Assembly (NCBI GenBank): GCA_033398695.1
Contig: CM065802.1
Location: 76,060,096-76,124,095 of the forward strand
Source: Orobanche coerulescens
Lineage: Eukaryota > Streptophyta > Magnoliopsida > Lamiales > Orobanchaceae
DNA length: 64,000 nt
Reading direction: 5' to 3'
The translations under genes were made by a program, and so were the position numbers. This document shows positions 23,240 through 34,721 of the stretch, in pieces; the first letter of the stretch is position 1; each line of letters starts with the position of its first letter. The notes below the pieces were generated by a model that was not told where the DNA came from, made no database searches, and worked only from the letters and a program-made list of their open reading frames with translations.

Positions 23240-24434
23240 CTACTGCTGAAATCCACTCTGCTGCGTCTGGTTCACACTCACCTCCTTCGGAACTGGCGCT
23301 GGAGTGCGAGCACCAAATGATCTAGTCGCAACTCCATAGAAAGCCGCACGGTGCCCTTCTTGCCCACAATCGAAACAAGTCACAGAAGATGCGGGGCAAT
23401 CACGTCGAATATGCCCTGCTCGACCACAATTATAGCATTTCTTTGATGCGTCCGAAACTACTGATGTTGTCCGGAACTTCTTGCCACCTCGAGAAGGATG
23501 CGGAGGTTTCTTAGATGAATAAAATGAGGACTGGCCCTTGCGGGGCCCACTACTCTTGTTCTCCGTAAAGTTGCCGGATACCTTCTGCTTCTTTGCCTCC
23601 ATCGATTTCTCCACCGCCGCCTCCTTCATGTCGTAGGCCAGCGCTTTGTCCTGATACTGCCGCAAGGTAGTACACTCGAATCCGGACATGTACTGCTGAA
23701 TCTCTGGCTTCATCCGCATATCGAAATGAAAAATCTTTTCTGCCTCCGTTCTGACCAAGTGTCGCACACAAGTCAGCTGATGGTTAAAAGTCTTGATTAT
23801 GTCTGTCACAGATGCTTCCGAACTCTGTGGTGAGAAAAACTCTCGGATTTTTGCTTCCCTAACTGGACGAGGACAATACTGTGCTTCCATCATTAGTTTG
23901 AATTCCGTCCAGTCAGCATTATGATTCTCGGGTCGAATAGCCTCCCACCAGTCAAAAGCCTCCCAAATGTAAAATCTTGGCGATAGGAACTTTCCGGTCC
24001 TCAGGACAGTTAATACCCGCAAATATCTTCTCTAACTCCTTTAGCCAATGATCCTAAGTAAGTGCCTCAGCAGATCCGTCAAATTTTGGCGGGTGTAATT
24101 TGACCACCTCAGCAAGCCATCTGTCTCCCCGGTTATCCTCGTGGTGCTGCTGTCCCATCGCCGTCTGCATGCGGTCAACTACCTGAGCGAACTGGTTTAT
24201 CTGAGCCACCATCTGTTGAAGCACTCCCAGCATGTTAGGATTCGCGTCGTCATTCGCTGATCCCTGCTGTCCTCCAGAATGGGAATCGGTTCGACTAGCC
24301 GATAATTCTGGGGTAGTTGAGGAATCCTCCTGTCTCATGTTACCACGTCCGCGTCCACGACCGCGTCCGCGTCCACGTCCTCCTCTCAACATATTGTAAA
24401 CATAATTTCTCAATATCCAGGACAAAATTTTCAA
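23240..24434 (-). pseudogene. Element A gag
   Basis: Starts with a Gly-Arg-rich N-terminus (GRGRGRGRGRG, about 24370-24330), then LHPPKFDGSAEAL and the gag core (WWEAIRPENHNADWTEFKLMMEAQY; RYLSG-like QQYMSGFECTTLRQYQDKALAYD). Two CCHC zinc knuckles follow (CYNCGRAGHIRRDC and CFDCGQEGHRAAF, the second ending in Phe rather than Cys). Broken by TAG at 24054-24056, a frameshift between about 24020 and 23965, and TAG at 23240-23242 before the protease. Gag binds the element RNA and forms the particle; this copy cannot. Confidence 0.9.
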
Positions 24435-24620
24435 AAATAAAGCCCGTCAATACTCACAAAATAGAAATTAAGTAAAACGGCAGTATAAGAGATTTGGAGA
24501 CTTACAACCACGGTCCACATGACGACTTTGGCTGAACAGTGATGTTACGAACGACCCGTAAATCAAATAACGTAAACAGGCCCAACTAAAACCCGACTGC
24601 CAAGATATCCATGAATCTTA

Positions 24621-24632
24621 GCTCCGATACCA
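24621..24632 (-). other. Element A primer-binding site (initiator Met tRNA)
   Basis: Minus strand TGGTATCGGAGC, five bases from the LTR end. One mismatch from TGGTATCAGAGC seen in element G. TGGTATC... is the usual initiator-Met site of plant chromoviruses. Confidence 0.9.
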
Positions 24633-24637
24633 TATTC

Positions 24638-26875
24638 TGTAACACCCCGAGATAATCGGAATAATTACAGCGCCGTAAACCCTTTAAGTAAGGATTTACA
24701 AGGCTGATTAAAAGAAATGTGAAAACAAACCAACAATACCACCGAAATTCAAATTACAAAGCCGGTTCCAACTGATCCATTACAACCATATCGAAATAAT
24801 ATTAAAAAGACACGCGTACTCGAGTACTGAAAATGAACCAAGAAGACAAATCACAAAAACAATGAACATTTAACATCACTGAGCCACTTCATCATCATGA
24901 CGGTACTGTGGCTGCTTCCCCGCTCCTCGGCTACCTGAACATCAAAACAAATGTCCACCCCCGAAGGGGTTAGCAAAACAATGCTAGTACAAGTATCGGA
25001 ACACACAAATATGCAAACGACGATGCATAAAACATACACAATACGGACTTCCTCTTCCGGAATCCAACAATACGAATCCACAAGATTCAATCAACACAAC
25101 ATGGGTATTCCAACGATCCAGCGCCCTCAGCATAGATCCCAAGATGATCCCGTCGGACCAATACGAGGAGGAAAAACCCGTCCAATGATCCAGCGCCCTC
25201 AGCCTAGATCCCAAGATCATCCCGTCGGACCAACACGAGGTGGACATCCGATCCAGCGCCCTCAGCATAGATCGCTTGATCCCTTCGGATCATCACAACT
25301 TACACATAACACAACTATGCATATACATATGCAAGAAAATCGACATGTTCATCAATATGAACGTACGTTAAATCGATAGCAAATGTCATGACAATTTAAT
25401 GAAATAATCCCATGTCAACAACATGAATAAACCATATGCATGATCAAATTCATCAATTATTCACAAACTTTCAAAATACGATACTTGCCTCAACAAATGG
25501 CGACAAGAATTTCGACTATCAATAGTCTTCAATCCGTTCGGAGAATTCTCACTTGGTCGGCTCACCGGAATGCAAACCTTCATCGAACAATAACGTCGGT
25601 ATAACTAACGGTTCCGGATAATTGTTCAAATCATCAAACGAATCATAAAAGGGCATGATGCATATATCATGGCGATGGACTATTCTGCCATAACACAATT
25701 CCTTTGGTTGATTGGTACAACATAACGTGGAATTCATCCTAGGAGGATTCTAATCATGTTCTATTATAACAAGATATCCGAACTTCGATGATCATCATAA
25801 AAACTAGTTCACTAGTTTCAATATCCTCTCCTTCTACGAATAACTCCTTAAGTTCAATCCATTAATTCTTCACCGAAATGTTCGATCATAACATTCTCAT
25901 GAACTAAGATAATCTTCGAAAACTAGATATGATTGGGTTCACAATCTCAAGATGCACTAATCAAAAGTCTAATCACTAGAAGGTTTGCTCAACGATTACA
26001 ACAACCAAGAGGAATCGAAAATAGTTGAATTTAATCTTCTAAACCATGATGAAAGGCTCCTCAAGAAGATAACTGATTCGGTCTACTCAAAACAGGTCCA
26101 AAACGTTACTAAGATCATGCTAAATTAGTTGGTAAAGGATCACATACCTCAATAAATTGATGAACAATGAAGAACTTGAATAAACTCTACCACCGGAAAC
26201 TTGAACACCAATCTACAAGGCCTAAGCTTCCCAAGAATCGTCTCAGAAGATGATATGAAGGATAAGAGGTGATGAAAGATCTCCAGAAAACGAAAAATCG
26301 GCCAAAGGAAAGGTGAGAAATGAAATAGGGTCGAGGTCTGTAAATAGAATTCTGGGCATTACGTACGTTATGCAATTAACCTTACGTATGTAACAAACTT
26401 AACGTACGTTATACCCTAGCCTTAGCGTACGTAATCGTCGACTGCAATTCACCGCCCGATTTCGCCATTTCCTTACGTACGTAATCACAAGGGTTTTACG
26501 TACGTAATATCCATGTCCTTAGCGTACGTAAAACATGCACCATAGCGTACGTAACGCCTATATCCAGGTTCACGCGGAAATCATACGAATCTTCCCCGGC
26601 CCCCTCCTTGGCCCCTACACGCCGACCCTTATCCGATCGTAAGTTGACTTAGCTTACGTACGTTAACAACATCAGATAACGTACGTAATACTACAGTCTT
26701 AGCGTACGTTATGGACGCCTGATAGCGTACGTTAACACGTGCAGAACCATGCATGCAGAAGGCTGGAGATACCAAAACGTAACGATACGAAAATACGGGA
26801 AACCATCCTATGAATAATAACATCACAAAGTTGAATCTTACAAGATAAATACACAATAATTATCCGGGCATTACA
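24638..26875 (-). repeat. Element A 5' LTR (right copy)
   Basis: Same organisation as the left copy: palindromes 26358-26736, CCCGTCGGA repeats about 25115-25290, CCCC-TTCG-GGGG hairpin 24957-24969 with TAGCA/TGCTA stem 24971-24986, U5 stem-loop 24675-24699. Differences from the left copy include a 6-base insertion near 25405. Confidence 0.93.
26358..26736. repeat. Palindrome cluster, TTACGTACGTAA class, LTR A right
   Basis: Same twelve sites as the left LTR; here the outermost two read ACGTACGTT and TTACGTATGTAAC, showing independent point changes between the two LTRs. Confidence 0.9.
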
Positions 26876-26880
26876 TCACC

Positions 26881-29800
26881 AATGGGGGAAATTGACCTCG
26901 CCTTGGAGTTCGGTCAGGGGCTGATCAGAAGGACGATGATCACTACCTTCAAGATCATCGATGTGCACATTGACTATAACGCCATCATAGGCCGACCTGT
27001 GATGTCAAGGCTGAGGGATACTCAGTCCACGTATCACCTGTGCATGAAGTTTCCCACCCCGGACGGCGTCGGGGTACATAGGGGAGATCAATGGGCCGCC
27101 CGGGAATGCAATCTTAGCATCCGGGCTCGCGAGATCAATGCCGCAGAGGGCATCCCGGAAAATTTATTGGAGGAAATGGGGGCCACCAGATCCGAACAGC
27201 TGGCAGGAGACCCCCTACTCGAACTGGAGACCGAAGGTTCCGAGGCCGCACGGATCCTCGAAATAGAAACTGCCCAGGAAGCGGATCGGGGCCGCAGGCC
27301 CGGGAAGGAGCCGATCCTGGAAGAGGATCCTGTCGACCCGCGATACCAAAACTCGAGAGGGAAAATTAGCCATGCCGAGCCAACAAAAGAGTTGGACCAG
27401 GTCGACATGGACCCATCTGATCCCGTTCGACGGCTAAAGATCGGCCATAACCTCCAAGAGCCGATCCGCTCCGAGCTAATCTTCCACCTGAGACAGAACT
27501 TGGATGTCTTCGCGTAGACCCATTCGGATATGCCGGGGATTGACCCAGAACTTGCATGCCACCGATTGAATATCGACCCCAGTTCAAAGCCGGTTATTCA
27601 GAAAAGGAGAAAAATGGGGCCGGAACGACAGAAGGGGCTGGAAGAGGAAGTAGAAAAACTGATCGACAATGGGTTCATCCGGGAAGCCCAGTACCCGACC
27701 TGGGTGGCCAACCCGGTCCTAGTGAAAAAGCCGACTGGGCTATGGAGGATATGCATTGATTTCTCTAATCTGAATAAAGCCTGCCCGAAATATAGCTACC
27801 CCCTACCCCATATCGACTACATGGTGGATGCTACGGCCGGGCATGAGCTAATGAGCTTTATGGATGCATATTCCGGATACAACCAGATCCCAATGCATCC
27901 CACTGATGAAGAAAACACCTCCTTCTACTCAGCCCGCGGCCTATACTGTTACCGAATGATGCCTTTCGGGCTCAAGAATGCCGGCGCAACATATCAACGT
28001 CTGGTAAATAAAATGTTTAATAGCTTGATAGGTCATACAATGGAGGTGTATGTAGATGATATGTTAGTGAAGTCTTTGCGCTCGGTCGATCATGTAAATG
28101 ACCTCAATAAAATGTTTGCTATTTTGCGAGAGTACAAGATGAAGTTAAATCCAAAGAAATGCTCATTTGGGGTGGGTTCTGGTAAATTCCTCGGCTACAT
28201 GGTGAGCCAAAGAGGGATTGAAGCCAACCCCGATAAGATTAAGGCAGTGACCGAACTTGTTCCACCAAATTCGGTTAAAAAGGTGCAGAGCCTAACTGGC
28301 CGACTAGCCGCGCTAAGTCGCTTTATCTCTCGCTCAACTGACAAATGTAAACCTTTCTTTGAGGCAATAAAAAAGAACAGAGATTTCCAGTGGACAGAAC
28401 CTTGCCAAAGAGCCTTCGAAGCTATCAAGGAAGTCCTGGCAGAGGCCCCGATCTTGCAGCGACCGACCCGAGGGGAACTTCTCAATTTATACCTTGTGGT
28501 ATCTGACTCTGCGATCAGCGCCGCTCTGATCCGAACAGATAATGCAGTTCAACATCCAGTCTATTATGTTAGTCAGGCCCTTCATGATGCCGAGCTCAGA
28601 TACGCCCCAATGGAAAAGATGGCCTATGCGCTTGTGATGGCATCCCGGAAGTTAAGACCCTACTTTTTGGAACATCATGTAGTCGTCTTAACAAACTACC
28701 CTTTGAAGCAGGTCATGTACCGGCCTGACGTATCCGGCCGGATGATTAAGTGGGCCGTCGAACTCGGACAGTTTGACATAGCTTTTGAATCACGCACTGC
28801 CATGAAGGGTCAAGCCCTGGCGGATTTCATTGCGGAATTCACACCAGCGATCACAAAGGAGGAAGATCGATCAGAAGAGTGGTCACTCTACGTGGACGGA
28901 TCCTCAACCGCCGACCGGTCAGGTGCACGAATAGTCCTCGTCATCCCCGACCAACGTTTGTTCTGCTCGGCCATTCGCTTAGGGTTTCCGACCACCAACA
29001 ATGAGGCGGAATATGAAGCTCTCTTGGCCGGTCTAGAAATGGCGACCTCCCTCGGTCTTACCCGCCTCACTGTTTTGAGTGATTCTCAATTAGTGGTGAA
29101 CCAAATCAACGGCGAATATGAAGCCAAGGAACCCAACCTGGTTAAGTGCCTCAGCTTGGCGCGGGACCGGCTGCAAGATTTTCGGGGAACTATACAACAC
29201 ATCCCCAGAGCCGAGAACATCCAAGCCGACTCCTTGGCTAAATTTGCGTCCAGCTCCGGAGCCGAACATATGGACGAGGTCAGCATAGGATATCATGCCA
29301 CATCAGCCCTGGAAATGGCCAAAGTCCGGGCAGCCGAACAATCAGAACCGCAAGGATGGATGCAGCCTATAATCCGATATCTTCAAAATGGCATTTTACC
29401 CGAGGACAGAGCCCAGGCGAGATCATTACGAACTCAGTCCGCCCGGTTCACCATCGTGGATGGAGCTTTATACAAAAGAGGATATTCGGTTCCATTGCTG
29501 AAATGCCTGTCCGAGTCAGAAGCAGAATATGCCCTCAGAGAGGTGCACGAGGGTATATGCGGTAATCATTCCGGCGGCCAGGCATTGGCCTATAAATTGA
29601 TCCGACAAGGATATTATTGGCCAAATCTTAAAAAAGATGCCATCACGCTCGTACGGAAGTGCGTCCGATGCCAAATTTTTGCTCCGCAGACCCGATCCCC
29701 GCCGGAAACCCTCACTTCCGTATATTGCCCATGGCCATTCGCCAAGTGGGGGATCGACTTGATCGGCCCCTTACCTAAAGGACGGGGAGGAGTACAATAC

Positions 29801-29938
29801 GCCATCGTCGCAGTCGATTATTTTACAAAATGGGCAGAGGCCGAGCCTATGGCGTGGACAACCGAACAGAAAATAGTTGATTTTATATGGAAGTCACTCA
29901 TATGCCGGTTCGGAATCCCTCAATCTATTGTCTCTAAT
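26881..29938 (+). pseudogene. Element B pol: protease end, RT, dual RNase H, integrase start
   Basis: Resumes the B frame after element A (MGEIDLALEFGQG). Protease tail IIGRPVMSRL. TAG at 27515-27517 stands where Trp is expected (DVFA*THSDMPGID), then an 829-codon open frame. RT: LWRICIDFSNLNKACP, FMDAYSGYNQI, YVDDMLVKS. First RNase H about 28440-28830; second archaeal-type RNase H about 28880-29260 (SLYVDGSST, NNEAEYEALLAGL, LSDSQLVVNQI, IQADSLAKFAS), diagnostic for Tat elements. Integrase zinc finger HEGICGNHSGG...CVRCQI and core GIDLIGPLPKG, FTKWAEAE. Cut at 29938 by solo LTR C just after IPQSIVSN. Confidence 0.93.
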
Positions 29939-31338
29939 TGTAACACCCCAATTCACAAATGGGACATTACACGCCGTAGAACCCTCGTGAGGTCTACCAG
30001 GCTAACACATGACACATAAACCACAATATAATCCCAAATGATGCACTCCAAAAAGTAAGTAAGGTCGTGGCCTCGGCCAAAACATTTTAACGGAGTATAT
30101 GAACATAAGATAAATACCAATTCATTGCCCACGTAGGGGACTTAAACCAAGTTTCAAAGTAAACAGTCTAACTCCAGTACTCGACACATGCAATGACAAA
30201 ACATAAAAATACAGACTCGAGCCACATCATCAAGCCATCCCATACCTTGCGTGCGTGTCCCGTGCCTGCTCCTCAGCTCTCCCGGTACCTGAAATGCATA
30301 AGACGCATTTCCCCCATTTAAGGGGTTAGCATTCGAATGGCTAGTGCAAGTACACAATTACACAACATTATATACAAAATATGGTATTTACACAATCATC
30401 TCAAACATAAGTCATTTGCCATAAATATTCCGGAATACTACAATGGTAATCAAATCAGTTCCAATCATCACGATATCACAAAATCACAACTGGTATCCCG
30501 TAGCCGTACCCCTTAGTATCGACCCCCAGACATCCCGTCGAACACTTCGGGTGGGATACCACTTCCGCGGCCGTACCCCTTAGTATCGACCCCCAGATAT
30601 CCCGTCGGACACTCCGGGTGGAAGTTCAATCACACACGCACCCAAGTTCCCTTCCGCGGCCGTACCCCTTAGCATCGACCCCCAGACATCCCGTCGGACA
30701 CTCCGGGTGGAAGGAACACAACTCACGCACCCAAAAATCACAATTCATCATTCATTTCGAAAATCACAACATACATAACGAAATGTAATACATGTACTTG
30801 CCTTGAGTGAAACGAAACGAAGGAAACGACGAAGGAATAGGTTTCGGTCCGAACAATCCTCTCAAATCCGTTCCTAACACAAATACGGTATACACAAGTC
30901 TCAATAATGCGGAAAGGTAAGAATTAATCCTAATTCTACCCCTTGGAACGATTCGTCGGTCAAGACTTGGGTATCGTCGACTATAAGTGACGAACAATGG
31001 AAAACTTGAAGTTTAAAAACACAATTTATCAATAAAACGAAGGATTACAAGTACACGATCGAAGTCTAGCGATAACCCAGTGATAATTCGGACTAAAAGA
31101 GTCGAATCCCAAGAAATACCCAAAATTCCCCCAAAATCTCAAAACAAGGGTTTTGGGATTTTTTACCTTGATTCGGATGGTGGAAAGTGATTAGGAACTT
31201 GAAGAATTCACGCAAGGAATGCACGGTGGTAGTGAATGATGATCTACAGTCGGAATCGTCCCTAACCCTCGCCTGGAATCGCTCAAAGCCGAGAAGGATA
31301 AGAAATGAAGGAAAAATGACGAAGTTGACTGTTGCTGT

Positions 31339-31353
31339 CCTATTTATATAAAA
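31339..31353 (-). promoter_or_regulatory. TATA box of LTR C
   Basis: Minus strand TTTTATATAAATAGG, immediately downstream (native) of the palindrome cluster. Predicted Pol II promoter of the LTR. Confidence 0.75.
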
Positions 31354-31358
31354 CAGTC

Positions 31359-31625
31359 TTAGCGCACGCTACGCACAAGCATTAGCATGCGCTAACGGGG
31401 CGTGGAAGAACATTCTGCCTACTGTCCTCCAGTTAGCGTGCGCTAGTACTAGGAATTAGCGTGCGTTAACGCTGAATTAGCGTACGCTACCTGGTCCAAG
31501 CATCAAATATCAACCTATCGTCCCTGCATCGCCGAAATCGTTAGCGCACGCTACGAACCTCGTGTTAGCGTACGCTAACCACACAAATGATAGAGCACGC
31601 AGTAAGTCCTAGTAGCGCAGGCTAC
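31359..31625. repeat. Palindrome cluster, TTAGCGTGCGCTAA class, in LTR C
   Basis: Eight sites: TTAGCGCACGCTAC, TTAGCATGCGCTAA, TTAGCGTGCGCTAG, TTAGCGTGCGTTAA, TTAGCGTACGCTAC, TTAGCGCACGCTAC, TTAGCGTACGCTAA and GTAGCGCAGGCTAC. Variation sits mainly in the central two bases and keeps the dyad. The innermost copy is six bases from the TATA box. Confidence 0.9.
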
Positions 31626-32148
31626 TCAGCAGCAGTCAGATCGCATAGTACATCACGCTAACAAAGACAAAAGTGCCGAAATACGAAGCAAGACCGTAAT
31701 CCTAAACATAAACACGTAATAATCAAGATGACAAAGTTGAGCGTTGAAAGAGAATATAATCTCGATCACTAGAGAGTCTGAAACGAAGCAAATAAAGCGA
31801 AATTCCCCAAACTTATGAAAATTACAAGAACGGCCCAAGTGCCCGAAAAATCGCGATACAACGTCGGATTAACAAACGGAAAGTTTCAACACGACCAACT
31901 CAACCATACAAACTTATACAAATCGAGAAATAACGAAAACGAACAAGTTTTACGAGAATCGAACGTACATGCGGCAAGATATAATTCAAGATGAAATTAT
32001 GCAAAAACATCCTCGAAACTCACTGCATTTTAAAACTCCAAGAACAAAATAGATTCGTAATCCCAAAACAAGCATATAAGTCATTCAAACGAACATACAC
32101 CAAAAATAGAAATTACCGAAAATAGAAAAACACGGATATTACACTAAT

Positions 32149-32790
32149 AATGCAAAACAATTTGATAACAAGAAGTTTCGGGCCTTCTACGACGGCCTCC
32201 AAATATGAAATAACTTCTCCACCCCATATTATCCGCAATCCAACGGGCAGGTCGAGGCAGTCACCAAAATCCTAAAGTAGCATCTCAAGACACGCCTCGA
32301 AGAACTCAAAGGTTCCTGGCCCGAGGAACTTCCCGGAACCTTATGGGCTTACAGAACGACGCATCGGTCCGCCACCGGAGAAACACCTTTCTCCTTGGCT
32401 TTCGGCTCTGAAGCCGTCATCCCGGTTGAAATCGGAGCACCTACCTATCGAGTAGCCCATTTCGAAGAGCAAGATAACGACTTGGCCCTCCAAGTAAACC
32501 TAGACCTCCTCGTCGAAAAATGGGCCCAGGCGGAAATGCGGAACGCCGTCTACAAAAGAAGGAGCAAAAAATATTACAACTCCAAGGTTCACCCTAGGAG
32601 TTTCCAGGTCGGAGACCTCGTTCTTAAACGGGTATTGGGCCCGGATCCCGGACCACTCAAGCCCAAGTGGGAAGGACCATATAAGGTTAGTGAAGTCCTT
32701 CAGAACGGAGCCTACCGGCTGGAATATCTGAACGGCCAGAGATTAACTTACCCATGGAATTCTATGTATTTAAAGAGGTATTATCAATAA
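32149..32790 (+). pseudogene. Element B integrase C-terminus
   Basis: Continues the integrase in frame after LTR C (NAKQFDNKKFRAFYDGL; core tail YYPQSNGQVEAV with the catalytic Glu). TGA stands before NNFSTPYYPQ and TAG before HLKTRLEE. Then an open stretch with AFGSEAVIPVEI and the C-terminal GPYKVSEVLQNGAYRLEYLNG...PWNSMYLKRYY module, stop at 32788. No chromodomain, consistent with Tat rather than a chromovirus. Confidence 0.9.
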
Positions 32791-32830
32791 AATTTGATGT
32801 TATTCCATTTTTATTATTGGTGCATCTCAT

Positions 32831-33302
32831 AAGACCGAGCTCGCCTCGGCACCTCATAAGACCGGCTCATCTGGCACTATAAGACCGAGCTCGCCTCGGC
32901 ACCTCATAAGACCGGCTCATCCGGCACTATAAGACCGAGCTCGCCTCGGCACCTCATAAGACCGGCTCATCCGGCACTATAAGACCGAGCTCGCCTCGGC
33001 ACCTCATAAGACCGGCTCATCCGGCACTATAAGACCGAGCTCGCCTCGACACCTCATAAGACCGGCTCCTCCGGCACTATAAGACTGAGCTCGCCTCGGC
33101 ACCTCATAAGACCGGCTCATCCGACACTATAAGACCGAGCTCGCCTCGGCACCTCATAACACCGGCTCATCCGGCACTATAAGTCCGAGCTCGCCTCGGC
33201 ACCTCATAAGACCGGCTCATCCGGCACTATAAGACCGAGCTCGCCTCGGCACCTCATAAGACTGGCTCATCCGGCACTATAAGACCGGGCTCGCCTCGGC
33301 AC
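32831..33302 (+). repeat. 50-bp minisatellite in element B 3' region, 9.4 copies
   Basis: Exact 50-base period from 32831; units begin AAGACCGAGCTCGCCTCGGC. Each unit is a dimer of two related halves: 27 bases with GAGCTCGCCTCGGCACCTCAT and 23 bases with GGCTCATCCGGCACTAT, both led by AAGACCG. Nine full units plus a partial; a few point changes (33081, 33181, 33281). It starts about 40 bases after the integrase stop. Tandem repeats in this part of Tat elements are a known source of plant satellite DNA. Confidence 0.95.
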
Positions 33303-33460
33303 AACCAACAGGAGATGAACAAAACAAAAAAAAGGAGCAGCTAAAGAGAAGCTAAGAAGAAGATTTTATTCATCCAAGGAAACATTTTTACAAATTACAT
33401 GTGAAAAACAAAAGAAAAGAAAGACTGGCACGCATGCCGTACATGAAATAAAATAAAAAT

Positions 33461-34594
33461 CTACTTGGCCCCACCCTCCTGGCCGGACGCCTGGAAGGAC
33501 TGTCCTTCGCCTTCGCTGTGCGGAGCCAACCCGGGATCTTCAACCTCGGCGACCTTTAGATCATCAGCTCCCTGGATATCAACATGCAGATCGGTCGCCT
33601 GGGACACTATATAGGCCTCGATCTCCTGAACGGTCTTCCCTCCCTTCATGAGATCTAATATCTCGTAGCAGGTGGAGACGTAATTCAGATTGATCAGCTC
33701 CTCGAACTCAGGCATATCCTTAAAGGCCGCTGCCCCTTCGGCAAGACCCTTGGCATAGCCCGAAGCCTCGCAGGTATTAACACGCTCAGTCAGATTTTCA
33801 ACTTGGGCCCTGGTTTCTTTCAAATAAGCCTCGTGCTCAACCCTGATGTCTAAACATTGTTTATGCGCCTGCTCGGCCGCCGTGGTCATCTCTTCGGCCT
33901 TTCCTTTTCAAATATCGGCCTCACGATCCCGACTGTCCAAAATCTCCATTTCACCCTTCATGGAGGTCATCTCCTCCTCCAGGGACTTGATTAGCGAAGG
34001 ACAGAGATGGTGCTCTTCCTGCAAGGCCTTGAGATCGGCCTCCACCTTCTTGTGCTTCTCAACTAGGGCCATCAGCTCATCAGTGGCCTTTATGTAAGTG
34101 CACAACGCACGGCCGATCAGAGCATTCTCAAATTGGATCTGCTCATCCGGACCCATGTCGTTTGTCACCATCTCCATCTTGGGCGTCCAGCCCCTGATAG
34201 GGACATGACTGGACTTAACCACCGCCGGGGGAACCCGATTGAGCATCTCAGCGGTCGGGGTGGCTACCCGGACATAATCCAGAAACCAGCGAGGCCGTCG
34301 CCCCTTCATATGGGCACAAGGTTCCTCCCGGTCCTTATTAACCGGGAGATAGTGGCCCTCCAAGTCAATTGCGGGCTCCTTACTAGTCGCACGACCCGTC
34401 CGGACAGGGCTCGGGGCGGATACAGTAACTTCAGGAATGGACGAACCCTCCGCCTTGGTCGCACTATCCTCAGGCTCAGCCTCTACCCTCTTCCGCTTGC
34501 CCACACGTTCCCTACGCTCGGTGGCCTCAGCAGCCAGCCTCGCCACCCGCTGAGCAGGCGTCTCTTTCCTTCCCGATGGAACCTTGACCCTAGG
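33461..34594 (-). pseudogene. Element B antisense ORF, exon 3 (coiled-coil half)
   Basis: Minus-strand exon continuing from 44280 across element F: the frame from exon 2 passes the acceptor and enters PRVKVPSGRKETPAQRVARLAAEATERRERVGKRKR. A Glu/Lys-rich coiled-coil-like stretch follows (about 34080-33900: VEKHKKVEADLKALQEE, then EEEMTSMKGEMEI). An in-frame TGA lies at 33908-33910 after DREADI; the same frame then continues KGKAEEMTTAAEQAHK...VENLTERVNTCE to the stop at 33461. The gene lies between pol and the 3' LTR on the opposite strand, the place of the extra antisense ORF reported in Tat elements. Its function is not established. Confidence 0.8.
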
Positions 34595-34721
34595 TGTAAC
34601 ACCCCCAAAACCGTATGGGAATATTACACGTCGTATACCCTTTCCACAAGGATCTACCAGGCTAAACATCCATAAACAACTAAATGCTTGCCCAACCAGG
34701 GTCAAACAATATAATAATACA

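Larger units (their letters stand above)
17496..26875 (-). mobile_element. Element A: Tekay chromovirus, full length, TSD TCACC
   Basis: 9380 bp with two ~2.23-kb LTRs (17496-19727 and 24638-26875) and TCACC at 17491-17495 and 26876-26880. On the minus strand: initiator-Met primer site at 24632-24621, gag 24434-23240, protease/RT/RNase H/integrase/chromodomain 23237-19763, polypurine tract next to 19727. The chromodomain-like C-terminus and primer site indicate the Tekay (Del) lineage. LTR copies differ by scattered substitutions and small indels. It sits in B's protease. Confidence 0.95.
29939..32143 (-). mobile_element. Solo LTR C, Tekay-type, TSD CTAAT
   Basis: TGTAACACCCCA...GGATATTACA between CTAAT at 29934-29938 and 32144-32148; no internal region, so a solo LTR. 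Removing it restores B's integrase frame. Native layout: palindromes 31625-31359, TATA box TTTTATATAAATAGG (plus 31339-31353), GC donor (plus ACTTGC 30796-30801), three ~67-89-bp repeats with CCCGTCGGACAC (30494-30715), hairpins and CTAAC 30311-30343, acceptor ATTTCAG|GTACC at about 30289, U5 stem-loop 29976-29997. Confidence 0.92.

Noticed and set aside
32831..33302. CRISPR-like array
   Set aside because: Units are contiguous 50-base repeats with no unique spacers; a plant minisatellite, not a CRISPR.
34133..34675. 180-codon plus-strand frame at the F/B junction
   Set aside because: Opposite strand of the antisense ORF exon 3, and it crosses an LTR boundary.
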